DNA of 64,000 nucleotides from Diphasiastrum complanatum (GCA_029204225.1 CM055092.1:67333923-67397922); one strand, 5' to 3'; shown: positions 46,584-61,430, numbered from the stretch's first letter. A program made the numbers and translations. The notes: generated from the sequence alone by a model not told the origin.

Positions 46584-47280
46584 CCATGGAAGATGTCACA
46601 GAAATTGTTAGTGGAACTATTTTCTAAAAATTGTTTTCTTTGCTTAAATCTTTAAAAAATTCTTTTTCCAGATTTATGGGTCAATTCTCAAATTGGTAAC
46701 GAAGAAGATCTTTGGTTAAGTCATCATGTTGGGACATTACAACGGAGACATGAGAATTTCTGTCGATGCCGCAGGAAGATAAAGTCTGCACGAATTCAAG
46801 ATGATTGGTCTTCAAATACCTATGATGACCCCAACAATATCGATTCAACCATAAAGGGTCATTACGTGCAGACTACTGATATCATTAATTGGGTTCATGC
46901 TTTAGCAACCATCGATTCTGTCAATGCCACTCTTTGTGAATACGAGGTTCAAGAAGAGGCACCAATCGAAATCACTATAAACTCCACGGATATCAACACT
47001 CCCATCCCGCCCTTGTACATGATAGATGCACTCCCTATTGAGTGGATACTTGGAAACACTTTTATTACTGAACTATCCACTAGTGATGATGGCATTCTTA
47101 CTCTAGGAGAACATGAGTTATCTGACGACTAGCTTATTCACTTGCTGGATCCAAGTATATCAACCAAAGATAAAGTCTATCAATGGGATGTACACAATGA
47201 CGAAATCTTGAACACCATTGATGAAGACTTAGCTCACGAAAAATCCACAAAAATATCATGCGCTTCAAATACGTTTTAGA
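46584..47280 (+). pseudogene. Unknown coding-like stretch
   Basis: From about 46672, after an acceptor-like TTTTTCCAG, one frame stays open to a TAG at 47130. It reads 'DLWVNSQIGNEEDLWLSHHV', a Cys/Arg-rich 'ENFCRCRRKIKSARIQ', then acidic, Ile/Thr-rich sequence ('EVQEEAPIEITINSTD', 'DDGILTLGEHELSDD'). After the TAG the same frame continues for about 45 codons ('LIHLLDPSISTKDKVYQWDV'). A short ATG frame at 46587 ('MEDVTEIVSGTIF') could be an earlier exon. I recognise no domain. It may be a decayed gene exon or a retroelement piece. Confidence 0.35.
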
Positions 47281-47332
47281 GCACGCGTGGCCCAATAAGA
47301 ATTCAAGAATCAGTTTTTCTCCATCACATCCA

Positions 47333-47336
<4 letters not shown>

Positions 47337-47420
<84 letters not shown>
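47337..47420 (+). repeat. (TC)n microsatellite
   Basis: About 80 bp of uninterrupted TC dinucleotides. Confidence 0.95.
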
Positions 47421-47422
<2 letters not shown>

Positions 47423-48059
47423 CGTCAATCCAAGATACATTCATAAACTGAATCAAAGTCAAAAAATGGATTGATAACATGGAAGACGGAAAATATGAAA
47501 TATACATTTTTCACTAGGATTGATGAGCTGTATCACTGGATATAGACGCGGATTGCTGAGTTGTAAAACCAAAGAGTCAAAACAAAATGTTCTCACATGG
47601 ATTGATGAATTGGACAAAGGCCATTTAAACTCTATAAAGGAGGTTCAACGAGAGTTTAGTTCTTAGAATAAAATTTCAGAACCACCCTCTGGAAGCTCAT
47701 GAAGCTCACGCAAGTCATTTTTTAAATTTACACAAGTGAGCTCAAAGAGGTAAACTACTGAGTAAACTTCTTAGTATGTTTAGAAAATTTTTATTGTATT
47801 TTGAAGTTTTTTAAGTATAACACACACACACACACACAAATATATAACTAATCTACGCACAGGGGGGGTGGTGATAAATTAAAATTTAGTTTATTAATTT
47901 TTTTTCAAATGACTCAAATTATTGGACCGATTTTTTAGAAAGACTCGAATTTTTCCAATGATTTGAATTCTTTTGTACGCGACGAGTGGGGGCGGACAGA
48001 GAGGGGGGATAAATAAGAAATTCAGTTTATTAAAAAAATTTCAAATAACTCAAATTTTT
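47421..48059. other. No recognisable gene
   Basis: It contains an (AC)n run (47821-47838). From about 47880 there are repeated words of the type 'AACTCAAATTTTTGGACGACTC', the start of the repeat field to the right. Confidence 0.5.
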
Positions 48060-48860
48060 GGACGACTCAAATTTTTTCGAAAGACTCGATTTTTTCCAAT
48101 GATTCGAATTTGTAATAATGCAATTTTTTTTTTGTAACGACTCGATTTTTTGTCAATGGATCAAATTTTTTCCAAAGGATCGTATTTTTCCAATGACTTA
48201 AAATTTGCCATTGATTTGATTTCCCCCTCCAATTGCAGAAAAAAATTCTGCAAAAATTTTGCGAAGGCATCGTAAAAATTTCACGAAATTTTTGCAATCC
48301 CTGCCTTTGCGAAAATTTCGCGAAGGATGTTATCACAAAATTTCACGATGTCTGCGGGGGAGAGATAAATTAACAATTTAGTTTATTGCGGCGGGTGGGC
48401 AAGAGGGGTGGGGGGAATAAAAAAAAATGGCCGGTGTGGGGTGCTAGAAATTTAAAATAAAAACAATTTTTTCAAAGCTTGCCTTCACGAAATTTTCTCG
48501 ATGCCTGTCTTCGCGAAAATTTTGCGAAGGCAGACGACTTGAATTTTTGAAACTTTTTTTTGTATTCCCCTCCCCCAGCTCACCCGCCGCGGTGGGTGCG
48601 GGTTGGAATTAAATAAAAATATTTTTATTTTAAAATTTTCTCGACATTGATGGAGAGTCACGACAAGGATGCTATCGCAAAATTTTCACGAAGGCAGGCA
48701 TCACGAAAGTTTTGCGATAACATTCTTCGCGAAATTTCCGCGAAGGCATCGCGCGCGAAATTTTTGTGAAATCTGCCTTCGCGAAAATTTTGCAAAGGCA
48801 AGCAACGCGAAGTTTTCGCACACGATGCAATAGTGAAATTTTTTAGATGCCTGCCTTTGC
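48060..48860. repeat. Degenerate repeat field with TTCGCGAAAATTTTGCGAAGGC words
   Basis: Variants of TTCGCGAAATTTT and AAAATTTTGCGAAGG recur more than ten times in both orientations, mixed with GGCGGG-type G runs. The core is palindromic (TTCGCGAA, AAAATTTT). Chance open frames on the minus strand therefore repeat 'AKFSRR'-like peptides. Confidence 0.65.
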
Positions 48861-49662
48861 AAAAATAATTTTTCGAAAAAAAACAAAAAATAACACAAAA
48901 GAAATCATAAAAAAAAAAAAACAAAATAGTGTCAAAAAAAATAAAATTTCTGAAAAAACCAAAAAATAATATTAAAAAATCATAGAAAAAAAAAACAAAA
49001 TAGTGTCCAAAAAAATAAATTTTTGAAACAATAAAAAAATAACATTAAAAAAATCATAAAATAAAAAAAAGTGTCAAAAAAAATAAATTTTTGAAACAAT
49101 CAAAAAACAACATTAAAAAAAATCATAAATAAAAAAAAGTGTCAAAAAAAATAAATTTTAGATAAAACCAAAAAATAACATAAAAAAAAGAAATACATTT
49201 AAAAAAAAAAAATGGTTTCAATAAAACTAAATATTCAGAAAATAAGAAATAAACATAAAAAAATTTAAAAAAATAAGATAGTGTCAAAAAAACTTAATTT
49301 TCAAAATAAAAATTTAAAAAAAAAAATCACATAAAAAATGATAGTACAAATAGTTGTAACTTGTAAAAAAAACTAGATATTCAAGAAAATGAAAAAAAAT
49401 AATATTGTTAAAAATGGTGTTAAATCTTAAAAGAACCATAATACAAACTTAAATCCTCTAAGAAACTTAAAACCCTATAAAACAAATCTATAAAGCGTTG
49501 AAAGAATTTAACCTTAATTAAAAGAAATATAAAAAATGGAATTGTAAACTAGTAAAAGACCTAAATAAATACAAAAGTAATAATAACGACAAGATAAAAA
49601 GTTCACAAAACATATAAAAAAGTCAAGGACTAGGGGCTACGGACTAAGGGACAAGGGCTAGG
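48861..49662. repeat. A-rich low-complexity DNA
   Basis: Repeated variants of AAAAAATAAATTTTTGAAAC and AACATTAAAAAAATCATAAA, period about 60 bp, from 48900 to about 49190, then unstructured A-rich sequence. No coding. Confidence 0.75.
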
Positions 49663-50362
49663 TGACAAAATTTTACAGCAAAATGAATCCCAATCAATTC
49701 TAAAAGTGATGGACGATGCACAAATAAAAGATCTATAGCCAAACTATGAGCTAGAATCAAGACTAGTTACCAAAACTAGCATATTTGGCATTTAACTCCA
49801 CAATAGGCACATAGATTTGATCAAATGAACCAAAGTAAAGTACAACAAGATTCTCAGACCTGTAAATAGGTTCAGTACCTTCCAAACCAAGCAATTAATG
49901 CATAAGAACATTCACACCTAATAGCTAGAACTCGTCACCAAAAGACAATGATGATAGAAGTGAGAAAACTCGATTTTTCTTGATATTTGGATTGAAATCC
50001 CATCATACATTTATACTTTTCAAGTTCGGATCTGAACATATTAGGGCCCCTCTGAACTTATCATACCCTAACCCTAACATCTACCCTAATAGGTCATTGG
50101 ATCCACCCTAACTTGGGATCAAGATCTTGAGATCCAAAAACAATGTAAAACATGCTATTTTTAGATCCTAGAATTTCTCTAGCCTATCCAAACACTATTT
50201 GGACTCATTCCAAAGGTGGCACTCGTATGCTAGGTTAGGAATGAGACTTAAAAAGAGTATCCTATGCTATTTGGCACGTGTGACAAGCCACAACATGACC
50301 ATAATACAATTTTCAAGCAATATGACCAAAATTGGTCAAGCTAAAATTGTGAAATTTTAACA
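49663..50362 (-). repeat. 3' LTR of copia element 5
   Basis: 700 bp. In minus orientation it starts TGTTAAAATTTCACAATTTT directly after the purine tract and ends ...AAAATTTTGTCA. Only one copy is present in the window. Confidence 0.75.
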
Positions 50363-50390
50363 TTCCTCCTCACAATTTAGCTTGATGAGA

Positions 50391-51556
50391 CTATCTTGGA
50401 TCAATAATTAATGCATGGATAAAAACAACATAATTTCCAGGTCCTTGCTTTGTTGAGTGAGTATGATCACTCACCATGATAAGAATATGATTTGAGCTCC
50501 AAGTTCTCAAATGTAGTGAGAGCTCCATAAAGGTTGTCTTCAAGATCGAAGCTTTGTCTTTGGTAGTTTGTTGAATGATCACCTTGGGCTGCAAAATGTG
50601 AGTCTCCTCCTCAAAATAAACATGAAAAACATCAGCTTTATATAAGATCCAACTTTTGTATGAAGCACATACAACCAAAGCTTGAGATTTCACCATCTTG
50701 ACTTTATCCACCAAAACAATGAACTCCAACTTGGCATCCTTCCAATGAAGGTCTTCATTCCTTGGAAATTCAAGAGTGAATGGATCACAAGATGAGGCCT
50801 TTGAATACATATTTGAAATTCCAATCAAAGTAGTAAAGATTACTATTTCATCATCATAAGATATAGGATGAAAAACAATGTTCATACTAGCATCATCAAA
50901 GGACTTTGTCAAATACATGACATGTTTTTTATCAAACACAAAATAAGATGAGTAAAGGGAGATATGGATAAACTTCCTTGTTGTTCCTTTCTTTGTATCC
51001 AAACCTTCATATTGGTGTAGATTCAGGTCTCTTTTGCCTTGAGACAAGTGCTCCTTCTCGGGTTCCTCCTTGATGTCTTTTTTCTTCATCATGCTCACTC
51101 CCTCTTGGTGTTGATGATGAAAACATGGATCCAAACCATGATCTTCTTCAAGACTCTCAAGGACTTTGTTTTCAAGTCTCCAAACCTGAATGTTTTCCTT
51201 CTCAATATGATTTTCAAGTCAACAAAACAATCACCAAGATTATTTATACCAAATTTACTAGTCCACAATTGCTTAACACTAGCAATTTGTAGTACATACT
51301 TGTTGAACTTGGAACTAATGAGGCCAAATACTACTCTTGTATGGATATAAGTGTCCTTCAAGGATGATTCACTTACTCTCATAAAAGGATCACAATATGC
51401 CTCTTTGAAAATGAGGTCAAAATCTTTCAACTTATGAATGAAAATGTCATGCTTACTTCTAGCACACTCAAGAGTAAGTAGATATGACAACCACATTTCA
51501 CTCCATACTTTAGAATTCAAAGGGACTTCATTACAAAACTCAGCAATGAAGTACAA
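50391..51556 (-). pseudogene. Tail region of copia element 5
   Basis: Two overlapping open stretches (51556-51095, 153 aa; 51134-50391, 247 aa) lie between the integrase start and the LTR. The second contains 'KHVMYLTKSFDDASMNIVFH', 'DDEIVIFTTLIG' and 'CDPFTLEF'. These align by eye with 'CHVNVLELSKFNETSSTVLH', 'GDGIVIIAGFY' and 'VNMFTFEQ' of the element 3 tail. I know no family for it. The first stretch ends 'MVWIHVFIINTKRE' in a different frame, so a frameshift joins the two. Confidence 0.6.
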
Positions 51557-52074
51557 AATGTACCCCCCTTTCCAACTTTCCTTTCCTTGTCCACAAAAAT
51601 GAGCATTGATAGCTCCATCTTTGCTCTTGTGGCTCTCCTTGGAATAGTTGAAGCTCTCGGATTTTGCTCCTCCTCTTGATCAAACTCCTCCTTGATCTCA
51701 ACCATATCTTTGCCAATATGATTCTTAGAGGATTCATCATTCAAGATTACAAACATTGTGGCTCTACCATTGCTCTTTGTGCTAGCAAAATGTACATCCA
51801 AATGAATCAACTTAAGAGGGTGAGTAGTCTTAATGATAGTGTTAGAGAAAGGCAACCTATGAGCTTTAGCCAAAGCACATGCTTCAAAAACATTTTCCTC
51901 CTTTTCCATGGATCTTGGAAGGCCTAAAGCAAGCTCCTCCTTGCATGTGGCTTCCATAGACTTGGTGTTGATGTGACCAAGCCTCTTGTGCCACAAATCA
52001 TTTGTGGTCAATTTGTCCTCCTTGGCTACCATCACAAATTGGTTAGGATCAACAAAAGCATCAAGCTTAAACAA
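51517..52074 (-). pseudogene. Copia element 5 pre-integrase and integrase start
   Basis: The pre-integrase motif 'LWHKRLGHINTKSM' is followed by 'ACALAKAHRLPF' and 'LIHLDVHFASTKSNGRATMF' (first integrase Asp in 'HLDVH'), then sequence that no longer resembles integrase ('IKEEFDQEEEQNPRA'). The second Asp and the Glu of the triad are missing, which indicates an internal deletion. Confidence 0.7.
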
Positions 52075-52319
52075 CCTCCCAAACCTTCTTCCTCTTGCTA
52101 TGATTTTCCCATTCTTCTTGATGTTGCATACATTAGTAGAGAATCCACAGTGAAACCATGATCTAAAAGTTGGCCAACACTAAGCAAATTCTTAGTGATG
52201 CTAGGAATGAGAACACCATCTATCTTAGTCTTCTTGGAGGATCCTAAGCATAAGGGAATGGATCCCACACCTTGAACTTTACATTCACGATCATTTGTTG
52301 TAAAAATGGACTTTATAGG

Positions 52320-52944
52320 TCATACATAAGGTGTGAGTTGAGAAAAATACTCTCTTTTACCTGACATGTGGGCGCTAGCCCCACTATCTATCCACCAAGG
52401 ATCTTCACCTTTGACATTTGATGATGAAAAAGTTAACATCATGAGTGAGTCCTCATGATAGCTCTCTTCCTCCTCTTGTCCAATGTTGGCTTGGCTTTGA
52501 TCTTGCTTCCTCTTTAAGCATTCTGAGGCATAATGCCCCATCTTGCTACAATAGTAGCACTTTATCTTAGATTTGTCCTTCTTGGGCTTGACTTGTGATG
52601 ATGATGATGTAGATCCTCCTTGATCTCCATCCTTTGCTTGTTCCTTTTTGAATGCTCCTCCCTTGCTCTTTGCTTTGTCTTTGCTCTTGAAAAATAAGGC
52701 TTTGTCATCATTATCATTGATGGAAAGCCTCTCCATCCTTGATTTGATATGAGCCTTCCTACTCTCCTCGGCCATCAACACACTTTGAAGTCCTCAATTG
52801 TAGGCAAGTTTCCCATGATGGCATAGCTTTGGACAAGGTTAGTAAAATCACAACATAACCATTCAAAACTATTTGCACAAGCTCACTCTGTTTAATAGGT
52901 TCACCAACATAAGTAAGCTCTTTGTTCAAATCTTTTACTCTCAA
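52320..52944 (-). pseudogene. Copia element 5 gag end and protease
   Basis: Gag pieces (52944-52759 and 52781-52320) are linked by a frame change near 52770. The knuckle CYYCSKMGHYASEC and the protease motif 'DPWWIDSGASAHMS' are intact. A TAA (52320) interrupts the frame shortly after the protease motif. Confidence 0.8.
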
Positions 52945-52966
52945 AACAAATGACTTTTCCTTTCGA

Positions 52967-55894
52967 CGTTTTTCTTTTTATTTCTAGAAAGTCCAAGGGG
53001 TAGATCCAAAAAGGGTTATCAGATGTTCTCAATTGTGTTTTGTCCATGAAAAGTTCAATAGCTGGGTTATTGATGAAACATATTTCATCAATGTATCTGA
53101 AAGAGTGTAAAAAATTGTTCATAAAAGTGGCAAGGCCCAGTCTGGCGAGTCTCTTAATAAATTGCGCTTCAAAGAAGGATAGGTACCAATTACACCAGGT
53201 GGGTGAGCATGAAAAACCCATAGGTATACCACGTATTTGTTTCCAGATTTTATTTTCTAATCTGACGATACAGTTATCGATCAGGAAATCATTCCATTGG
53301 CAGAGTAAATTTATATCAAGAGTATGCCAATTGTCTGATTGTTTTGGCCCCATGACCATTTAAATATATCTCATTAATGATCCCATTTGTAATACAATAG
53401 GTCATGTTTGGAATGTTTGAAAGCATATTTAATGGCTTTTTGCATAATCGTTTTTAGTCCTTCTGGACCATCTAAGGTATGTTCTCATAGCATTTTGAAA
53501 TATCTGCAACCCATACATTAGTGATTAAGGATGGTAGGTTTAGATAGAAGTCCATAGATGACTCTCATTGCCAGTGCAGTATAGTATCTACTCTTAAGAT
53601 ACTCTTCTATGTATTGGCCTTAAGGTCTGCACCTTCCATGAGGAACGGTGACAACATACCAAGAACTCCTGTGAGAAATTTGGCAAGTTTAGTAAAACAG
53701 CAATCGTGAGCATTGGTAATCCATCTAAATGAATCCTTGTGAGCTTTAAAAGTGCAGAGGAGATAGGGTAGAGAATCATTTCCCAAAAGTACATCTGGTA
53801 AAGATGTAGTAGTAATGTCTAATATGCAAGCAAGGGAATCCTCAACAAAGTTAGACACATCACTCAAAAAAGGTTTAAAATCTGGGCTATTTGTATGGCT
53901 AGTTTTCGTACAAAGAATTTACACATAAAGCATGGATTGTGTTGTGCTTTATCAATCCCATTAACATAAAGAAAGTTGGTAAGCCATTGTAGTTCATCAT
54001 TGGCAATCCTATTCTTAATAAGAGAAGCAGTATTACCGTGAAGCCATTTACCCTTTCTAAGAAAATTTAGAGCAGTATTTTTACAAAAAACAGCATGCTT
54101 TATTTTCGTAGTTTCGTCCAAGGAGGCATAAGAAGGTAAAAGTTGCATCAGTTTGAGCCATCCATCACAAAGTGTATTTTTGATGATATTGTAGTCTTCT
54201 GTACATATGACATGACCAAAATTTTCTGAAATGAAGTTTTTGAAATGTTTAAAAGTATGACAATGACAAGCATGCAGGTTATCTATATCAAATTCACAAA
54301 AATAACGTCATAAGGGAAGTACCATTTGCATTGAACACTAGGTAGGTATGACCATTGAAGGTAAAATCATACAAGAGATCGTCTACAGTACCAAAAAGTT
54401 TGCGTAAAACGTGAGAATAGAAGTTCTTCACATGGATAACTTCAAAACCTCTATTCCGGTAACATAAGTACAAAAAAAATCTCCATGTGTCATAGCTAGT
54501 AGAAAACTGAAGACGTTCTGTCGCTGAAGTACCGATTGCTCTTCTAAATGTCCCATCTTCGTCTTGCACATCGATCAAGATCTATAAAAGTTCAATTTTT
54601 TGACTGGTAGATCATTCTTGGTGCTGCTGCTTTGCCCTTCCTTTCCTTTGAAATCTAAGAATCATTTATTCTTTTCTGCTCCCGAACCAGAGATAACTGA
54701 GTTTGGATTGTTAAGATTGAACGAGCCAGATCTCTTGTTTGAGTCTTGGAAGTATTTATCTTGGAGTCTGGAAAAACTAGGTCTTTTTAGAAGGTGCTCA
54801 ATTTCTCGGATATTTTTAACATCTCCTAAGGGTGCAAGGAGTTTGGCAAAGGAGTCTTTGGCAAGTTCAATGGAAGCATCGATCATGTATTGGTGAATAA
54901 AGAAAAAAGTCAAGTGTGATTTTACTACATCCCTAGCAGGTTTATGAAGCCACATAAAAAAAGCGTTCATCTAATTTTGAAGCGAAGCACTAGGAAAGAA
55001 CTTACCAAGATTATTCATTATGAAATTAGATGGCATGGTCAAACCAGATGATAGAGGAACTATTTTTGCATTTTTCACCACATCTACATTTGAAAAAGGG
55101 TCTTTTCCAGTTCCAGATCCTGGCTTAATTCATTCTGTTAAAACCAGTTTCAAAATGGCCTCTGGTTCGAGCCCAGGCAGGGCGGCTAACTTGTAGACTT
55201 CTATCTCTATTTCTGTCAGATGAGTCATCATAATTCAAAGATCGATGAGGATGGGTGCAAGGAAGTTGACAGAAGGCAGACTCCAAAGTTTATATGAAGT
55301 AAGAGTAGATTTGTATTCAATAATTCTGCTGGGGACAAAAAGAACTTGGCAGCTTTTAGATTGGCAAAAATCATAAGAAGAAAGGTCACTAATGTCACAG
55401 ATGTCTTGGGAAAAGATTTCCAACTGGGAGGCACTATCCTCGTCAAGGTCATCAGTAAAGACAAGAGGATGTGGTGAAAGAGGTGCATCAAACATAGAAG
55501 GGGAAATAACAGCAGGCGTGACACCATTTTCATTTTCCAGGCACGTGAAAACTTTTCTAATGTGTAAATTGCAGAACTTTTCTTCTTCTTCAAATCTTTT
55601 GATGAAATCATTGAGACGACTATAAAGATTTTCCACTAAATTCAGAGTATTTTTTTTCTTGACAAAATCAAGATAAATCTTAACCCAATCAATAGTTTCA
55701 AGTAAATCAATAAGACATAGAATCTTATCCTCAGGTCCGCTAGAAGAACAAGTGGCCCTATCAGTATCAATGATAAAATTATGCATTTCAATGGCCTTTT
55801 TCATACAACATATCAAAGTCTGAACAAAATGGTTAGGCTCCCCATAACCCAAAGCAGCAGCATACTGAAACCATCCTGTTGTGGACTGACTCAT
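52967..55894 (-). pseudogene. Degenerate reverse transcriptase, Penelope-like type
   Basis: Leftward open pieces suggest one long ORF broken by about six lesions: 55894-55235 (N-terminal, unknown), 54970-54662, 54578-54294, 54148-53864, 53867-53594 and 53359-52970. The RT motifs are near the end: 'LLCTFKAHKDSFRWI' (53780-53730), 'GIPMGFSCSPTWCNWYL' (53232-53180) and 'FRYIDEICF', where YIDE stands for the YxDD box (53100-53080). The 'PMG.S.SP' box and short spacing to the C box fit Penelope-like or rvt-type RTs better than copia, gypsy or LINE. The C-terminus is cut where copia element 5 begins, so a GIY-YIG endonuclease cannot be judged. No repeats at its ends were seen. Confidence 0.55.
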
Positions 55895-58455
<2,561 letters not shown>

Positions 58456-59420
58456 TTGACACCGCCATTGTACTTAGAATACCTCTTTTGGCCTACGGTG
58501 ACAAATTTAGGCATTTTGGAATTGGCAAACATGGGAAAGTCCATTTTGAGTGAAAATAGCACATTGGATTGGATTTCTAACTATGTAGTGTGGAAGTTCA
58601 AAATGGAAAACATTCTGATAGAGGAGGAGTGGTGGGATGTCATCATAGGTGATGAGCGAAGATTGCCAAATGAAACGGACATCAAAGTCTTCAACAAGAA
58701 GATGAGAAGAGCGTTGACCTTCATCAATCTATCGGTAAAGGACCACATCATTACCCACATAAGCTATATTGTCGGTATTGTAAGCCAGTTTATGGCAACA
58801 TCTATGAAAATGCATTGGAAGGTAGCCAAAGGCATTTTGCGATATGTCAAAGGCACTTCTGATTATGGCTTGGTGTATAGGAAGCTAAAAAATTCACCTG
58901 AGTTATGTGCTATGTGGATGCAAATTGGGGAAGTGATTGTGATGATCATAGATCTACCACAGTGTATGTATTTCAGTTTTGTGGTAGTTGTTTTTCTTGG
59001 TCTAGTAAGAAGCAAAGTATAGTTGCTTTGTCCACAACAGAAGCAGAGTATACGACAATGTGTAGTGTAGGACATGAAGCCATTTGGTTGAGGTAAATCT
59101 TGAATGAGATCAACATGAGGCAGGAAAAACCCACAACTATGCATAGTGGCAGTCAGAATGACATTTAGTTGGCAAAGAATCTAGTGTTTCATGCAAGAAT
59201 CAAACACATCAAGATTCACTATCACTTTATATGTGAGAGGCTACTGAGTAAAGATATAAACATTGTTTATTGTATTACAGATGAGCAATTAGTTGACACT
59301 TTCACTAAGCAACTCATTAGATAAAAGTTTGATAAGTTTAGATCAAAACTTTCCGTACTTAAAGTTTGTTAGCTTTGATGGGTGCATGAAAAGTAGATTC
59401 TACTTTTCGAAGGAGAGTTA
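58456..59420 (+). mobile_element. Internally deleted copia copy: gag start fused to RNase H
   Basis: A 188-codon frame (58456-59022) starts with copia gag ('WKFKMENILIEEEWWDVI', 58590) and after about 58770 switches without a stop to the RT/RNase H connection ('MHWKVAKGILRYVKGTSDYG', 58813). RNase H continues in another frame ('YVDANWGSDCDDHRST', 'WSSKKQSIVALSTTEAEY', 58905-59096) and, after stops, reaches the usual C-terminal signature near 59280. A purine tract (CGAAGGAGAG, ~59409) marks the expected LTR start. Most of gag, protease, integrase and RT is absent. Confidence 0.75.
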
Positions 59421-59899
59421 GAATCAAAGTAGAACTATTGTGTTACTATACTATAGGTCCCGATCAGTGGATTAGGAGCAAGTGGCCTCGCAAGTCAATG
59501 GGACACGTGTCCCATCAATGACAACCTGGGCCATGCATGGGTTGCCAAAGAAGAACCTATGTGTACAATGTATTTTGGTTTTGAGAAATATAGTTGCTAT
59601 GTGAGCTTGGTGTGGGAGAGTGCTTTTTTGTGTGGGTACTATTGTGTTTCATGATTTATGATCCTATTTGAAGTGAATTTTAACTAAAATTTCCTACAAT
59701 TAGTGCTACCTTTGAACCACAAATTTGGATTCCTTGTTGATGGCGGCTAAAGTCTCTATGATAGCATCACATTGTTTACTCACTTTGTTGTTTGATTATC
59801 TTTTCTCCAAAAGACCTAAAAAATCAAAACATAGTGCATTATAGTACATTGTACATATGGTTACTCTCTTCTATGTGTAATACACTTTTATTTATTGGT
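59421..59899. other. Probable LTR of the deleted copia copy, otherwise nothing
   Basis: It follows the purine tract directly. No second copy in the window confirms the LTR. Confidence 0.35.
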
Positions 59900-60480
59900 G
59901 TTGGTTCGGTGTTGAAAACCTTCCCATCCAACGCATCTAGCTCGACGATGTTCTTCTTATGAACGTAGGGACCATTCCACTAGGACCCCAATTTTGAGGC
60001 ATAAGTTCATGTCATGCATAATAGCATGATATTAATTGTCCTTGGTAAAACTTGCTACTGGACAACTCTCTGTCATGAACAAGCTTCATGTGTTTCTTAA
60101 AGGCTTCTTGATGATTTATGGATGTCAATCATTATTCATCCAAAGTCCTGTAGCACATTAACTCAATATTGTATAGACTCCTTGTCTCCCAAATCATGTA
60201 CCATTACAAATCTCAACAATGGTAAATCAGATCGAGTTTGATTTCTAACCATGTCCTACTACTCTGTACTTGACTCACACTAAGCATACCAACAAACCGC
60301 CAGGTTTGACCCACAAAGTATCAAGCACACAATGCTCATATAGATAGTCTACCACACTCTCGACCAACTTGTCTTCATCCAACTTGACCACAAGTGCACC
60401 ACATGAGCTACATGGCTCAAACTGAGAAAATCCCACTGCCACCATGAGACTTACATCCTCCATCTAGCTAGGCTGACATC
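59900..60480 (-). pseudogene. Decayed retroelement fragment, possibly Ty3/gypsy integrase C-terminus
   Basis: On the minus strand near 60120-59940, broken frames read 'FKKHMKLVHDRELSSSKFYQ' and 'MPQNWGPSG', similar to the 'HDR..... F..GD.VL' and 'W.GPF' region of gypsy integrases. Upstream (60463-60275) a short frame of 62 residues has no motif that I recognise. Confidence 0.35.
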
Positions 60481-60855
60481 CTATCAAACACTTACAAGCA
60501 CAAACCTATAAAGCTGACATAAATGAGCGACTGAGGCTCAACTTGAGAAAATATTACTGCCACCATAAGATTGCATACTCACCAGATATAGCGGCTAGTA
60601 GACATAATGACAAGTCAATGAGAATATCAAATGAATACTTTGTTTATGACGTAACAAATGCATAAACACATACAACTCCGACTCATATTTAGACCCCCAT
60701 GACAAGGTAACATGCAAGCCCACACACACTCATGCAAACCAAAATGAATGATAAAGCATCAAATAAATGACCATGACCTGTCCATAAGTGGTATCCTGTC
60801 GTACCACACTTGTGCCACTTGTAGATCCACTGCTACACCATTGGTCATCTACGGT
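60481..60855. other. No recognisable gene
   Basis: A pair of related short passages ('CTCAACTTGAGAAAAT.TTACTGCCACCAT' near 60536 and 'CTCAAACTGAGAAAATCCCACTGCCACCAT' near 60415) shows a ~120-bp duplication. Confidence 0.45.
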
Positions 60856-61267
60856 CTGTTTCAAATATTTCTTTGATATTTACAGATTGTAGATTATTAA
60901 TAATCTAAACTAAGCAAGAACAGGAAATGGGATTGAAACTAATCCTACTGAAATCAACAAAATCAACAAAACTCAATTTAACTAAGAGCTCCAAATCCTA
61001 CAAAGTACTTAATACAAATATCACTCAACATTTGTAACAAGAACTCCTCAGGGAGTCAAGCACCAAGCATCATCAGATCAGAATAGTTATGATCTACCAC
61101 AAAGCCCTGCACATCTACTTGATTTTAATCACAAAACCAAACTTGAAGACGAAGAATCAACAACAATCACATTCATACATCAGTACCCAAACTTAATGCA
61201 TGAAGATGGAACATAGATGGAAATGCAAATAGAGGGATATTCAAATATCAATTCAACAGAATTTCAT
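60856..61267 (-). repeat. Dispersed ~400-bp repeat, copy 2 (inverted)
   Basis: The reverse complement matches 22194-22595 downstream of the PIF gene. Differences are scattered, and near one end there is an extra ~20 bp (GATTATTAATAATC). Confidence 0.85.
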
Positions 61268-61430
61268 TGTTTAGGCGCAAGCAAATTTGTAACAAGCCTT
61301 AGCTAAATTTGAAAGTTCTTCAAGAAGAACTATCAGCAATGGAGGAAGCCTTGGATGTGAAGTAGGGTGAATGTTAGCATTTTGTTAGTGAAGTGGATTA
61401 TTTGATAATAGAGGTTACACGATTGATCAA

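Larger units (their letters stand above)
49663..52966 (-). mobile_element. Leftward copia derivative (element 5), 5'-truncated, RT lost
   Basis: Leftward order: gag end, CCHC knuckle, protease, pre-integrase and integrase start, then unfamiliar tail sequence, purine tract (TGAGGAGGAA) and a 3' LTR. Integrase core, RT and RNase H are missing. The right edge at about 52966 abuts the Penelope-like copy, so the 5' LTR is gone. Its layout is that of the element 3 family, although the LTRs are unrelated. Confidence 0.8.

Noticed and set aside
47310-47507. Arg/Glu repeat protein on the minus strand
   Set aside because: Translation of the (TC)n microsatellite.
48067-48924. Minus-strand frames with repeated AKFSRR-like peptides as a gene
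   Set aside because: They arise from the palindromic TTCGCGAAAATTTTGCG repeat; no start, splice sites or other protein features.
59900-60480. A functional host gene on the minus strand
   Set aside because: Frames are short and broken; the similarity is only to a decayed integrase end.
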